Assembly (NCBI GenBank): GCA_008704415.1
Contig: VXIS01000020.1
Span: 1-64,000 of the forward strand
Length of the DNA: 64,000 nt
Direction: 5' to 3'
From: Sphaerosporella brunnea
Lineage: Eukaryota; Ascomycota; Pezizomycetes; Pezizales; Pyronemataceae
Shown piece after piece: positions 1 through 11,120 of this stretch. The notes below the pieces were generated by a model. The model searched no databases. It saw only the letters and a program-made list of their open reading frames with translations, and was not told the DNA's origin. The translations under genes were made by a program, and so were the position numbers. The number at the start of each line of letters is the position of its first letter. Positions within the stretch are counted from its first letter, which is position 1.

Positions 1-3000
1 CAAGACAGCAATGGGACCGTGACGCCTTTCCGGTGTGACAGTTCGATGCGTGCTCAAGTGGACAAAAGTTATGGCGCGAGCGACGTCAACAAGGGCAAAT
101 CCCCGGGAAGCCGAGGAAGAGTTGCTGCGTATTTCAGGCGACACTATGTATTTGTCGTCGTCTGCAGTTGCGTATTGCGGGCTGTGACTAGGAGGAAGAT
201 ACTTCGTACTTTCTTTCTTTTCTGGATATGGCGTACCCGACGGGGGGGGGGGGTGGATCGAAGGGTTGGACGGGTTTTACAAGGGTTGTGGTGGTTTGTC
301 TGCGGCGGAGCCCATCAGCCATAAGCCTTCGTCCAATCTGGAACTGCGCAGCAACGGCCCAAAGCGTCCCCAAATAGCAACCGACAAGGTCTCGGGCAGG
401 CGGTAAACACAACTCACCGAACAAAAATAGACTCCGCCACTCACGAGGGGAAATACTTACCTATCCTCGCTCTCGTTCCTGCTGCTGCTGCTGCTGCTGC
501 TGCTGTGCAATAATTAGAAAGAATAATGTCTAAGCAGAGCGAGAAAAAAAATTAAAAAAAATGCTGGGCTATGTGCTCCAGGCAAAGAGAAAAAATGCCG
601 GCTTCGATATCTGTCTTTCTTGTCAATTCGGTTCGGAGATGCCCACCCCCCCGGCCTGCAGCCTCAGAGAGCGGTCGCCTACCTTTCAAAAGGTTATATC
701 GTGGCCGCCCAAAATACACACAATCCTCGTGTCCGGTAGGGGCCACAGAAAGCTCGATACAAGGAATGTAAGGGGGTGCGATTCTAACAGTGGTGGATGA
801 ACGAATCCGTCTCAAGGAGGGCGACGGTATTGTTACGTGAGAAGCTCGTTCGTTTCGTTACAAGAGGGAGAGAGAACAACGTCCAGCGTCTCGTCGTCCA
901 GCCGTCAATCAGAACAGGAGGAAGAAGAAGGAAAAAAACAAAAAAAACAAACAAAGAAAAGGCACGGCGAGCTCTGATCTGTCGCTATTCAGCAGCGGGG
1001 AAAACTGAAAGTCGTGCCGGTATGTTGAAAACAAACACAGGCTCTAACAGTCGCGGTCTTCCCTTCACACAGGTTCCGCTTGTGTGGTTGATGGGTATGG
1101 TATCAGCCGTCGATTAAGAATTACGCTACGTATTCTGGCGGCCCGTCTCGGTCACAAAAACCGAATTGACACAATGGCACACAGCGTATCGTGGCTCCTG
1201 AGGACAAATGGTAACGCCGAGTCCGGATTGATATATCACTGCACAGAACCCAGAGTCAGTTGAATGGTCGTCAAAATCATGCCAATCCTCCCCCCCCCCA
1301 CCCCCCAAGAGTAACGCCGATTGCAGAGCGATACACGATGTGAACAACGGATTCGCGACGGGGTATGCCGGCGACGAAACAGAATCCAAACGCGCGCCCA
1401 AGGGGGGCGCATATGTGTAGAAACAGCGCTTGATATTTGGGCCCTCTCGCGGGCGGGCAACGAGACCAGAATCCCCAAGGAACGGCGGTTGAGGGAAAGA
1501 AAGGATCACTAACACACGCGCACACAGGTACGTATTGAAGCCGGTGGCAGCGGTGGGCCGCTCAAAACTGCAGAGGAACCAATCACAAACTGATTTGTCG
1601 CGGGGCCCACACAAAGAGGATGTGAACAAGGGAACGGGTTTCGAAGAAGTGAAGATGCAAAAGGACCCGGTTGGAATCGGTCGGGGTATGCTGGTGGAGA
1701 AGTGAGGAGGTGGTGGTATGTAGGATCTCGCGGGCGTTCGGTGATGGAGGGAATAAGCCGGGGGTGGGTGGATGGGGACGGGGTGGGCTGGCTTCCGAGC
1801 GGTAATGGGTGCAGCGAAACCGATGGGAGGGGGGCCGGAAAAAAGAAGAAGTTCGTGTGTATGGTGGGTGGGCTGAAGGGGAGGAGGAGGAGGAGCAGGA
1901 GGAGGAGGATGGGGCAGAGCGGAGGGTTCGCAAGTAGTGTGTGAAGGGGCGGCTACAGGGTCCGTTGCTGGGGAAGGGACCAAAGAGAACCGTGACGCAA
2001 ACAGTTCAATTCTCGCATCACATCGAGAACATTAATATCGATCCGAAGCATAACCAAGCACATGTACCTACGTGAACAAACATTCGTCGCTAACGACGGC
2101 CAGCAATCTAAGGTTGCGATCCGATGATAAGACGGGTGGCCGTGTGTGCACGTCGAGCATGGCTGCGCAGAAGAACACTCTCTCGTGGATCTGGATCTGT
2201 TCCTCAGCGTTTCCTCGTGGGTGGACTTCTCCCCTCCGGTCTGAGATCTTGGCCAGGAGGTCTAACGAGAAACGAAACGAAATGCCTGCATGGTTTCCAT
2301 CCACCCTTCGCTTCGATCACGGCTTCGCGACAACGGTCCGTCCGTGCCCTGAGCGGCAGGCAGGCTCAGCATATCATATACTGACATATAGCACCTACCT
2401 ACTCTACAGCAGTACCAAGCCAGCAGCCTCTTCTCTGGCTGAACCTCGACCTTCTTTGTCTTCTTCTTCTTCTTCCTCCTCTTCTTCTTCTTCCTCCTCT
2501 TCTTCTTCTGCTTCCTCTTCTCCCTCTTCTTTTTTTTCGAAGAAGAAAAACACCAAAGCCGTCCACTCGTGGCCCTCATCATGCCCGCATGCCTCACGCT
2601 CACAATGGACCGTCCAGAAATAGCAACAGCCGGCGCACCCCCTTCGCAACCCTGGCAGCGCGCACCACTCAGCGAAAATCCCGAGCGCTGGCGGGTGGCT
2701 CGGAAAGGAATAGCGCCCTGCCACTTGCCACTTCGCGCGTCTCCAGTCGTTCGCGCTAGCGTTTCAGGATGGCCGGGATGGCTGCATCTCCTGTTCTGCA
2801 GTCGAGCACGAGAGAGGAAAGCAGCGACAAAATCTGCTTCTTCTTCTGCTTCTTCTGCTTCTCTCAATCGAAGTTGTGGTCCATTGATACGCCGAGCAAC
2901 TGATCCGACGCAGCGGGGAGCGGCGACGTCGACAATCGCGCAAAACCCACCCCCCCCCCCAGCAGATCTTCTGTGAACACAACCTCAAACACTCCAGACG

Positions 3001-3638
3001 TCATCCCGCCTCCGCCGGTCCCACCCCGCCCTTTTTTTTTTCTCCACTCAAAAGTTCTGCGCCACTCAACGTTTCGCATCTATGTCGACGGCCGTTTCGT
3101 TTCATCATCACCGTCCTCTGCCCAACACCACCAGCTCCGTCAAGCAAACCAGGAAAAAAAAAAAAAAAAAAAAAAAACTCGAGTACTAGGGTACAAGGGT
3201 AATTCGGGTGCCGTTACACACATGCAAAGAGCACCCGACTTCTTTCCTCCATACAACCAAACAATGCCAAGACCTTTGTCGTTCACGAAGAAGTCAGTAT
3301 TTTTTCTTCAAAACACTCAAAAAGGCTCTAGGAAGGCCTACAATGCCACCCCCAGCTTCACAAAGTTCTAGCAGCAATCGTAGTGGCGTTGCCAGTTGGT
3401 GTTTGTTCGGGGAGCACCCGACTTAACGCTGTACCCGAGTACACATGGCTACCGCAAACTTTATTGGCCAGCCAAGAATAGCAGCAGCGTCGAATTATCT
3501 GTAGTAAGAGTCGCATCACTCGCCGCAACCTTAACTACAATCCATAGCATTTTTTTTCTTTCTTGTCATACCAGCCTAGAAGTAGGGCACTGCATATGGC
3601 GATTTTTTCTTCGATAACCCGAACCACCGTTAAACGCT
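1..3638. other. Gene-poor stretch with simple repeats
   Basis: No reading frame here has family resemblance or normal amino-acid composition. The longest frames (for example 1126-1983 on the minus strand) are Pro/His/Ser-rich translations of biased DNA and lack recognisable domains. Simple repeats seen: a CTG run near 479-505, a TTC/TCC run at about 2458-2535, and a poly-A run at about 3153-3176. I see no RNA gene. Confidence 0.5.
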
Positions 3639-3692
3639 GGGTCGTTAAACGCCGAAAACTTGAAACAGAAGTTGTTTTCTCTGTGCATGTCG
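3639..3692 (+). repeat. Left copy of direct repeat flanking the GT block
   Basis: Begins GGGTCGTTAAACGCCGAAAA and ends at GTGCATGTCG. It matches 4978-5028 almost base for base; the left copy has three extra bases in its second half. The repeat has ordinary composition. Its 3' half holds a short inverted repeat (ACAGA...TCTGT) that could form a hairpin. The composition switch to G+T begins within about 50 bp after this copy. Confidence 0.85.
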
Positions 3693-4977
3693 CGTGTTGG
3701 TTCTCCTTGGTGGGGGTTGTCAACGGGTGTCGTTTTGTTCGGTGTGTGATGTGTAGTTCGGGGCGTAGGTTTGGGTTGTGGGGTGTGGCGTGTGGTGTGG
3801 ATCGTGGTTTTTCGGGGGGGGAGTGGTCGGTCTGTGGGGTCGTAGTGAGTTCGTGTGAGTGGGGTGGGTTTCGTGAGTGGGGGGGTTTGGTGTCGTCGTT
3901 GGGGTGTGATTCGTTTGTGGGGTGTGGAGGTGTGGGTGGATCGTGGTCGTGGTTGGATGGGTGTGATGGGTTCTTTCGTCTGGGGGTTAAGTTTGTTGTA
4001 CGGTCGGGTTTCGTTGGTGTTGTGTGAAGTGTGTGTCTCGGGGTGGGGTGGGTCGGGTGGTGGCGTGGGTGGCTGGTTCCGAGGTGGGTTGTGGTGGGTA
4101 GTGTGGGGTGTGTTTGTGGGATATGGTATGGGTATGGGCTGTATTCGTGATTCGTGGTCTGGGTCGGTAGGATGGGTTGGTATGGTGGTGTGGTGGCGGG
4201 TGTGTCGGGTTGGGGAGTTCGGGATTCGGGGGGGAGTGTGGGGTCCGGGGGTCGTTTTTGGGGGGGCACGGTGGTGTGGGTGTGATGTGTGGTGTGGGGT
4301 CGCGGTGTCGGGTGGTCGGTGTGAGTAGGTGTTCGTGTGGTGTATTGGGGTGTGTGCGTGTGTGGTGTCGTCGTTGGTTGTGTTCCGGTCGTCGTTGTTG
4401 ACGTGGTGTCCGTCGCCGGTGTGGGTGTTGTTTCGTTAGGGTGGACGTGATGGTTCGTCCGGTTGACGTTGGTTGGATCGGGCGGTTGTCGGTTGTTGTT
4501 TGGCGTGTGGTGTATGGCGTGTCGCGTCGTAGGATGTTCGTGCGCGGTGTATGTGTGGGTCGTGTGGTTTGGTGGTGTCGTATTGATGGTCGTTGGGGGA
4601 GATGGGTGGTTTTGCGGTCGTGGTCGGTGGCGTGTCATGAGCCGGCTGGGGTGGTGGGTTGGTTCGTGGCGGGTGGGGTGGGTGAGGGGTCGAGGGTGGG
4701 GGGTGTCGTCCGGTTGAGGTGGTTGGGGTGTTCGTTTTGTGGTTGTGGTGGGGCGCGTTGTTTGGCGGGGGTTGGGTGGGGCGTCGTTGGGTGTTGTGTA
4801 CTTGTTGGATGGATTTGGGGTGGCGTGTGTTGTTTAGTCGCTCGGTGGTTCGTGGGGATGGGTGCGTTGCGGGCGTTTATTCGGGGGCGGGCAGTGTATG
4901 ATGTTTGTGTGGTAGGTGCGTTTGATTTGGTTGTGGGTTTTGTGTGGTGTGGTCGGTGGGTGCGGGGTGTGGTGGTT
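3693..4977. other. 1.3 kb G+T-rich, CpG-retaining strand-asymmetric block
   Basis: The + strand is mostly G and T, with A scarce. C is rare and sits almost only in CpG: in a hand count over 3841-4620 about 62 of 75 cytosines are followed by G, and many of the others are the first C of CCG. No exact tandem unit is visible. Long open frames on both strands (for example 3535-4638 minus and 4441-5088 plus) are a by-product: stop codons need A on one strand and T on the other, and those bases are depleted. The minus-strand frame is a Thr/Pro/His/Asn low-complexity string with no domain. Runs of GGG/GGGG give strong G-quadruplex potential. I do not recognise the element. Confidence 0.8.
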
Positions 4978-5028
4978 GGGTCGTTAAACGCCGAAAACTT
5001 GAACAGAGTTGTTTCTCTGTGCATGTCG
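4978..5028 (+). repeat. Right copy of direct repeat flanking the GT block
   Basis: Same order of bases as 3639-3692, with three single-base deletions. This copy contains a perfect 6-bp inverted repeat, ACAGAG-TTGTTT-CTCTGT, at about 5003-5020. Normal mixed-composition DNA resumes directly after it. Confidence 0.85.
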
Positions 5029-5536
5029 TGGATAGAATATCAAGCTCAAGCCCCCTCCTATCTACTTTCTGATTCCTATATCTACTGACATACTTGTGTT
5101 TTTTATCATGACCGCTGGACTACAATAGTCACGGCCTCTTTTGTTTTTTTCATCCGTCAACTTAGGCGCCCGGTAGAAACTGTTCTCAGGCCTGCCTGCA
5201 TACATACCTGATACCTGATACATACATACATACACGCAACTGCCGCCGTGAATCGTGCACGTGGCGGGGGTCCATATGGCAGGGGCTGGGCCGAGCTGGA
5301 GCTGGTGGGGTAAGTTTAAGTGATGAGGCATGATTATGGTTGGGGGATATCGGTGATGAAAAGAAAAGCCAGCCACCAGATCTATAAGAATACTTCCGTC
5401 GTCTCGAATCCAGAAATACCACCTCGATGATGATGATCAGCTCAACTTCGACCCCGCCAACCAAAACCGGGGAGGGTATGCGAAAAGCGGCTTCATTGTG
5501 GGGGCAATACACTCTGCGGTTGGAAAGAGAAGTGAT

Positions 5537-5568
<32 letters not shown>

Positions 5569-7653
5569 CAAAAAAGCAGGGCTGGGTCGGGGGCTGTCCA
5601 AAATGAACGACGGGCGCTGCGAGTGATACATAATGAGTTACCCGTCGTGGTTCTCTCTCGAAAACCGATGCAGGCATATTCTGCAAAGTCGAACTTGTGG
5701 AAAAAAACGGATTTTGCATCCCGCCAAGCAGCTGGCTATCACGCAACACAGGATGTGATAAGTGGGAGGAGCACGTGACGGTTTTTACCGGAGCCCGAGT
5801 GAGAGTTAGACTTTATCATCTTTGTGAACCCGAGCGTTTCCTGCTCATCCCTGTGATGGGGGTTTACACAGGAGGTGACATGCTGTGACTGGGACATGGG
5901 ATGTCACTCGGTATTGGCCTTGTCGAATGGCCACGGCTATCTGGAATACTATATAGAGCGGGTTTTGGCCAGGCAGAAGAAGAATAGTTTTTTGCTCTTT
6001 CGTTGAAGAGTTTTTTTTTTTGTTTTGCTTAGGTGTTTGTTTTCACAAGGTGAAAAAAATGGGCCGAACCACCTCCGCCGTTTCTACAGCGAGTCGAGAG
6101 GATATGCGGTACTGCAATAAACTGCCACCTACAGATGCCGGTTTGCGGATTCCAGAGCAGCGGATATTCAGCTCTTGCGCTGGATGGCGTGGTCATGGGT
6201 GCTCACTCGGCTGGTCACTCGGTAGCACTCGGTAGCACTCGGTTTTACGAGTGATGTTTTTTTTTTTTCACAGAGAGCTCCTATGCACGCACGATCACGA
6301 TACTGTGTGCGTGCGTTTGTCGCGGCCGTGGCGGTAGGGAAGTCTATCGCGGCGTATCCGGATGTTTACCTCTTGAGGGCCGACGTCCTGTTGGTGGATG
6401 TAAATTCAGGATGCGATAGCTGTACACTAATTTAGAGACACAGATAATGCCTGCGGTTCTCCTCCTCCTCCTCCGGGCGCGGGTGGTTGCAAGCCGTGCA
6501 TATTCTCTAGATCTATGTATGCGAGGCGGCGAGGAGGGAGGGCTGTAGGGCTGCAGCCTCGGCTTATTGATAACATAACTAGCTAGCATAGGTCGTCGGT
6601 GTCACGGAGATGAGATGGGTTGGGTTTCTCCAAAACCCACACCTATCACAGCGCATCCCCAAATGACGTGCACCAGAAGCGGCTAAGATTCCCCCCCCCC
6701 CCGGCCGGCCAGCTCAGGACATGTATCCAGCCGTGTACTAGCTACTTGCTGCCGCCAGGCCACAACACCCACAACAAAGAGAGAGAGAAGATTTCGCGTA
6801 GGTATATGTATGTAGGTGTCGTACATGTACTGACATCGGGCGCCGCGTGGTATGTCGTGCATGGAGGGAGAAGAAGAAGAAGAAGGAAGGCTTCCCCCTC
6901 ACACCCAGATCTAGATATCAAAGGGAAGAAGGCTTTTCAAATTTCGCACACTAGCCAATCACGATGGCATGGTGATCAAAGACAAGCCCGTCTCGTTTCC
7001 AGCCTTCCCACCCCCCCCCCGTCGGTGAGGGGTGGCTGATGCGGAAGGTGGTGATTTCCGCCGATCACGATCCTAGCGAGGGGGGGGGGTGTTTCCACTT
7101 TCGTTTCTTTCATCGCTCCTCGCGAGAAAGCAAGGCATGCATCGATGTATCGAGTTTTTTTTTTTTTTTTTTTTTTCCCTTCTATTGAGGGGAATGCCCC
7201 GCAGATTGTGGCTTGATGGATGGATGGGCTTTTGCTTGCTTGCTTGCTTGCTTGCTTGCTGGGAAATTGGTTTCCCGCAGAAAAACTCACGTTATGTGCT
7301 ATCTATCGTTAAACTGCCGTTTTGTTTGACCCCTTGTGACCCGTCGCTCGTCCGTCCTCTTCATCTTCACCATCTTAGACTTCGGCTTATTGCCCTTTTC
7401 CCTTTTTTTTTTTGTGCACCTTTGCAAACGGCGATCGCGATCCGGTGTACCCTTTTTTTAGTGGCGCTTGCTCTCCGCGGCAACAGAATTCCACACGCAC
7501 GGCGACGGCGCAAGAAGAAGGAAAAGAGGGAACTAGCATTGGCCAGCGCACGCGCGCGCAGTTGAAGGGGCGCATAATCTTTGCTTTGCAAGCGCAGAAG
7601 CGGCGGCGGCGGCGGGGTTAGGTAGAGTACATAGCGCATCGCATGGGGTTGCG
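5029..7653. other. Intergenic region upstream of the Ser-rich gene
   Basis: No supported gene. Contains an (AGCC)n microsatellite at 5536-5569, a decamer repeat of GTAGCACTCG type near 6218-6243, a poly-T run near 7157-7176 and a (GCTT)n microsatellite near 7232-7260. The last few hundred bases are CT-rich and probably include the promoter and 5' UTR of the gene starting at 7654. Confidence 0.5.
5536..5569 (+). repeat. (AGCC)n microsatellite
   Basis: About eight tandem copies of a 4-bp AGCC unit, read directly from the sequence. Confidence 0.95.
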
Positions 7654-10600
7654 ATGGTGACGATGCTCACGATGGAGAAGAGTCGAAGCAGCAGGGTCAA
7701 AGACTTCCTGAAACGAGGGACCGGCGGAGGCGGAGAGGGAGGAGGAGGAGGAGGAGGAGGAGCGAGCACCACCACCAATACCACCACCAATACCACCGCG
7801 ACAACACCTTCCGCGATATCAACCACCAGCTCTGCTCCACGTGCGCGAGCATCCACAGTCACGAAAGAGAATCCACCACGTTTTGGCTTTGCATTTGGCA
7901 GCCCGCTGCCGGCTGCTGCGGCTGCTGCTGCTGCTGTCACGGCCGCTCCGCTGCGGCAGAGGAGGTTGTCGTCCGCTTCCTCGGTTTCCAGCAACACCAC
8001 TCGCGGAGGAGGAGGAGGAGGGGGGGTTGTTCTGCCTGCTTCACTTGTTCGGCCGCCGAGTGCTGCCACCACCGCTTCCGCTGCCACCACCCGACAACGC
8101 AATATTAATACCGTGACTGCGGCTGTCCATATCGACGGAGCGCAGAGCGGAAGCAGCAGCAGTTCCAGGCTTCCCGCAACGAGAGCGCCGGCATCCGTCG
8201 CCAGCAGCAAAACCAGCAAAACCGGCTGCAGCGAAACCGGGAGCCAGATCGGGGTTGTGTTTATTTCAAGGCACAGCGCTAACAGCGGCGGCCGACCACG
8301 CTCAAACAACCCAAACTCGAGCGCCTCCGCCCACAGCAGCAGCAGCAGCAGCAACCGCCACTCGTTCCCCCCACAGCCGCCAGACAAGAACAAGCACGAC
8401 GCTTCGTTTCGCCCACGGAGCCTGAGTCGTGGTCACACATCCCCGTCTGCCGTCACAACGCCCACCTCCACCACCACCTCCACCACCTCGGCTGCTGTTT
8501 CGCCCACTGCCATTAACATTAATATTACCACTCCTCCTCCCTCTGCCTCAACCGCCACCACCACCGCCCGTACTGCTGCCAGTGCTCACCCCCCAGCGCA
8601 AGCATCATCATCATCATCACCACCAGCAGCAGCAGCAGGCAAGACAGCACTACCAGCCTCGCTACCCACATCCTTGACATCAAAATCTTCCGTCGCTGTT
8701 CCTGTGCCCGCGAAGCAAATAATTCCGAGCGAACCTGAAAAAAAATTAATAAACTACTCCACCCCCAATCGTCCCCAGCCACCGCGACCCCCTTCTTCGC
8801 ACGCGTCCAATCGGTCCTCCCCGACTCCTCCAAAGAAACGTGCTCCTGCTCGCTTCAGTAGTAATGGTGTAGCGACCAGCGCTGGCCCTCCTCCATCTCT
8901 AGCTTTTCGACAAAGACGACCCTCAATGGATCACAACAGATCCCTACATTCCGTGCCGTCCACACCGCTTCGATCCACCGTCGATTACTCGTCGCGCGAT
9001 CTGGCAAGCAGCAGTACCAGCAGCGCAACAATGTCGGCCAGGCCAATATCGCGGACTGGCACTGCTCAGGGGCAGCGGCACTCGCGAACACGATCGTCCT
9101 CTACCATGCAGCGGCGACAGAGCTTCAGCAGTTTTTCTGACGATGACGACGATGACGAGTATGGCGAGAAAGACAGAACCATAAGAGGTTTGGAGGATTT
9201 GCAGAACCATGGCGCGCAGCAACCAAAGGCCACCAATGAGGATGTGTTCCTAAAGCTGGCACGAGCCGATTCAGGTGCAACCAGAGCAGCTGATAGGTTG
9301 GAGAGAAGACGGGTATGCCCTCACATTTTCCTACCCGAACTAAATCTCCTTCTTGCCGATTTTTTTTTTTTTTGACCCGTGTCGCGTTTGTTATTGTTGC
9401 TTTTCGTGCATTTTTTTTTCCTTTTCTCTTTTCTTTTTTTTCTTTTCGCTTTGTGCTGATAATTCCTTCGTAGGCACGCCTCTCGCAGAACCGCAATTCC
9501 GTACCCATCGTAACTCAATCGTCCCCCGTCCAGCCTGTCCACGATTTCAACTCGTCGCCGCCGCAAGTAGATGAAGACGTCTGGCGACGTGCCCGTCATC
9601 GCATGTCCTCACCACCTGGCGACTTTCGGTCACACAGGATGTCGCAAGCCGAAGACCGCGAGCGCAATTCAGTAACTCCACGGCCTTTTGACCTTCGCCC
9701 CGTGAGTGTGCTTCGGCGAGATAATTCCCACGGCCACACTCGAAGTTATTCTGTAGCCGAGTCGAACCGACCGAACCTTAGTGCGCTGACCCGTGGCCTC
9801 ACCGCGTCGCCTCACATTGACGAAAAAGACCCCGATCGTGACTTCACTGGTTCTATTGCTGGCGGTGGTAGTGGACCGAGATCTTCAGGATCCGTATCCA
9901 CTGCTTCCACCACTGCGGCATCTTCAGTTTGGGATGAATTGGATGACTTGAAGTCGAGGATTCGCCGATTGGAAGTCACTGGCCGTATTCCCGCGTCTGG
10001 TGGCGGAAACGCGTCCAATTCCTCTGGAGATCGCCCCAGAACAGCGACCACAACAATCACTACCGTTTCTTCTTCACCCCGCAACAATGCGAACGGCATT
10101 TCTCCCATGGGCTCCTCCTTTACGCCCACCACCACTTCTCACCCTCTTCTCCACAATGCACTAGCCAAAACAAAGGCGGTCCTGCCAGCCGATGTATACA
10201 AGCACCTCGAGCTTGCCGCCAAGGATGCCCTAGATATGGCCAACACCGTTGGCGCACCCGGCTCGGGAGCACCCTCAGTTGCTGGCGTCGACAGGAATGT
10301 CCGCCGGAAAGCTGACGGCGTTTGCCGCAGCTTGACGGAACTCTGTCTCGCCCTATCGGAGAACCGCCAGACGCTTGCTCCGCCAGCGCCGCTTCCTTTT
10401 ATCCAGTCACAGTTCCTCGCTCCACGACCAATCAGCCGCGGGTTGGGAACCGAGAGTGTCTTGGGTGTCCGCACTCGCGACATGTATGATGGCGGTCGCG
10501 AGAGCGCAATCGGCGAGCGCCTCCCATCTAGAGTAGCGAGCCGCTTCGCCGACCGGAAGCACAGCCTTGCCTCCCTCAGTGTCGCCGCAGGCTTCAGCCC

Positions 10601-11120
10601 AAGAAGCGATACCGTGCAGTCTCCTACCGTTCGTCATCGCGGTTCGATGCAACTCAAGGAAGGCTTCTCAGAGGATCGATTCCGTGCCCCTTCGCGCGCA
10701 GGAGAGGCTAACGGCCACCGTCTTCCCACTGCGCGTCACTCGATGCCCAGAGAGTACACCACCACCGATGTCGCATCGACGCTTCCGCCGCGTAGGAGCT
10801 CATTCGCGCCCACGATACAGTCCTCGCCGTTGGCACCCAGCAAGCGTTCTTCCCTCTACTCGAGTCTCGGCGAATCCGGACTGAGGACCGCCCAGGAGTT
10901 TACCATGACTGGAGGGCCGATCAACGAGCGTCTTGCTAGTGCATTAAACTCGCAGGATCAAGACCTGACCACCCACAGCACAACCTCGCGGTTTGGATCC
11001 GGCCGCACGCCGCTGACTTCCAAAACGAGTGCCAGGAGACTCCGGCCGCTTGGTGAGAGCGATCGCGCCACGGCCATTCGGAGAGCGGAGGCAGCAACGG
11101 AACGGTTAGTCCGGCGATAA
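7654..11120 (+). CDS. Large Ser-rich disordered protein ('LPXTG-domain' annotation class)
   Basis: Two-exon model: 7654-9312 and 9474-11120, with a 161-bp intron (donor GTATGC, acceptor TCGTAG) holding a long poly-T tract; about 1,101 residues. The intron falls in phase 0, and the second frame is open back to the acceptor. The first ~480 residues are Ser/Thr/Ala/Pro low complexity with Gly runs. Then come an acidic patch (six Asp in a row), a conserved-looking segment EDVFLKLARAD, an amphipathic stretch VWDELDDLKSRIRRLE likely to be a coiled coil, and VCRSLTELCLALSENRQ. From memory the VWDEL...SRIRRLE block followed by a TATTT-VSSSP segment is typical of a conserved Pezizomycotina protein often auto-named LPXTG-domain-containing; I see no true LPXTG sorting signal, signal peptide or membrane segment. 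ATGs at 7663 and 7672 are alternative starts. Function unknown; a cytoskeletal or cortical role is only a guess. Confidence 0.8.

Noticed and set aside
1126..1983. 285-codon minus-strand frame as a gene
   Set aside because: Pro/His/Ser-rich translation of biased DNA, with other long frames open on both strands and no domain.
3693..4977. RIP as the cause of the skewed block
   Set aside because: RIP depletes CpA and enriches TpA on both strands, giving A+T-rich DNA; here A is depleted and G is enriched on one strand.
7533..8393. 286-codon minus-strand frame opposite the Ser-rich gene
   Set aside because: A shadow of Ser/Thr/Gly codon repeats; Leu/Val/Pro strings only, whereas the + strand frame continues through a good intron.
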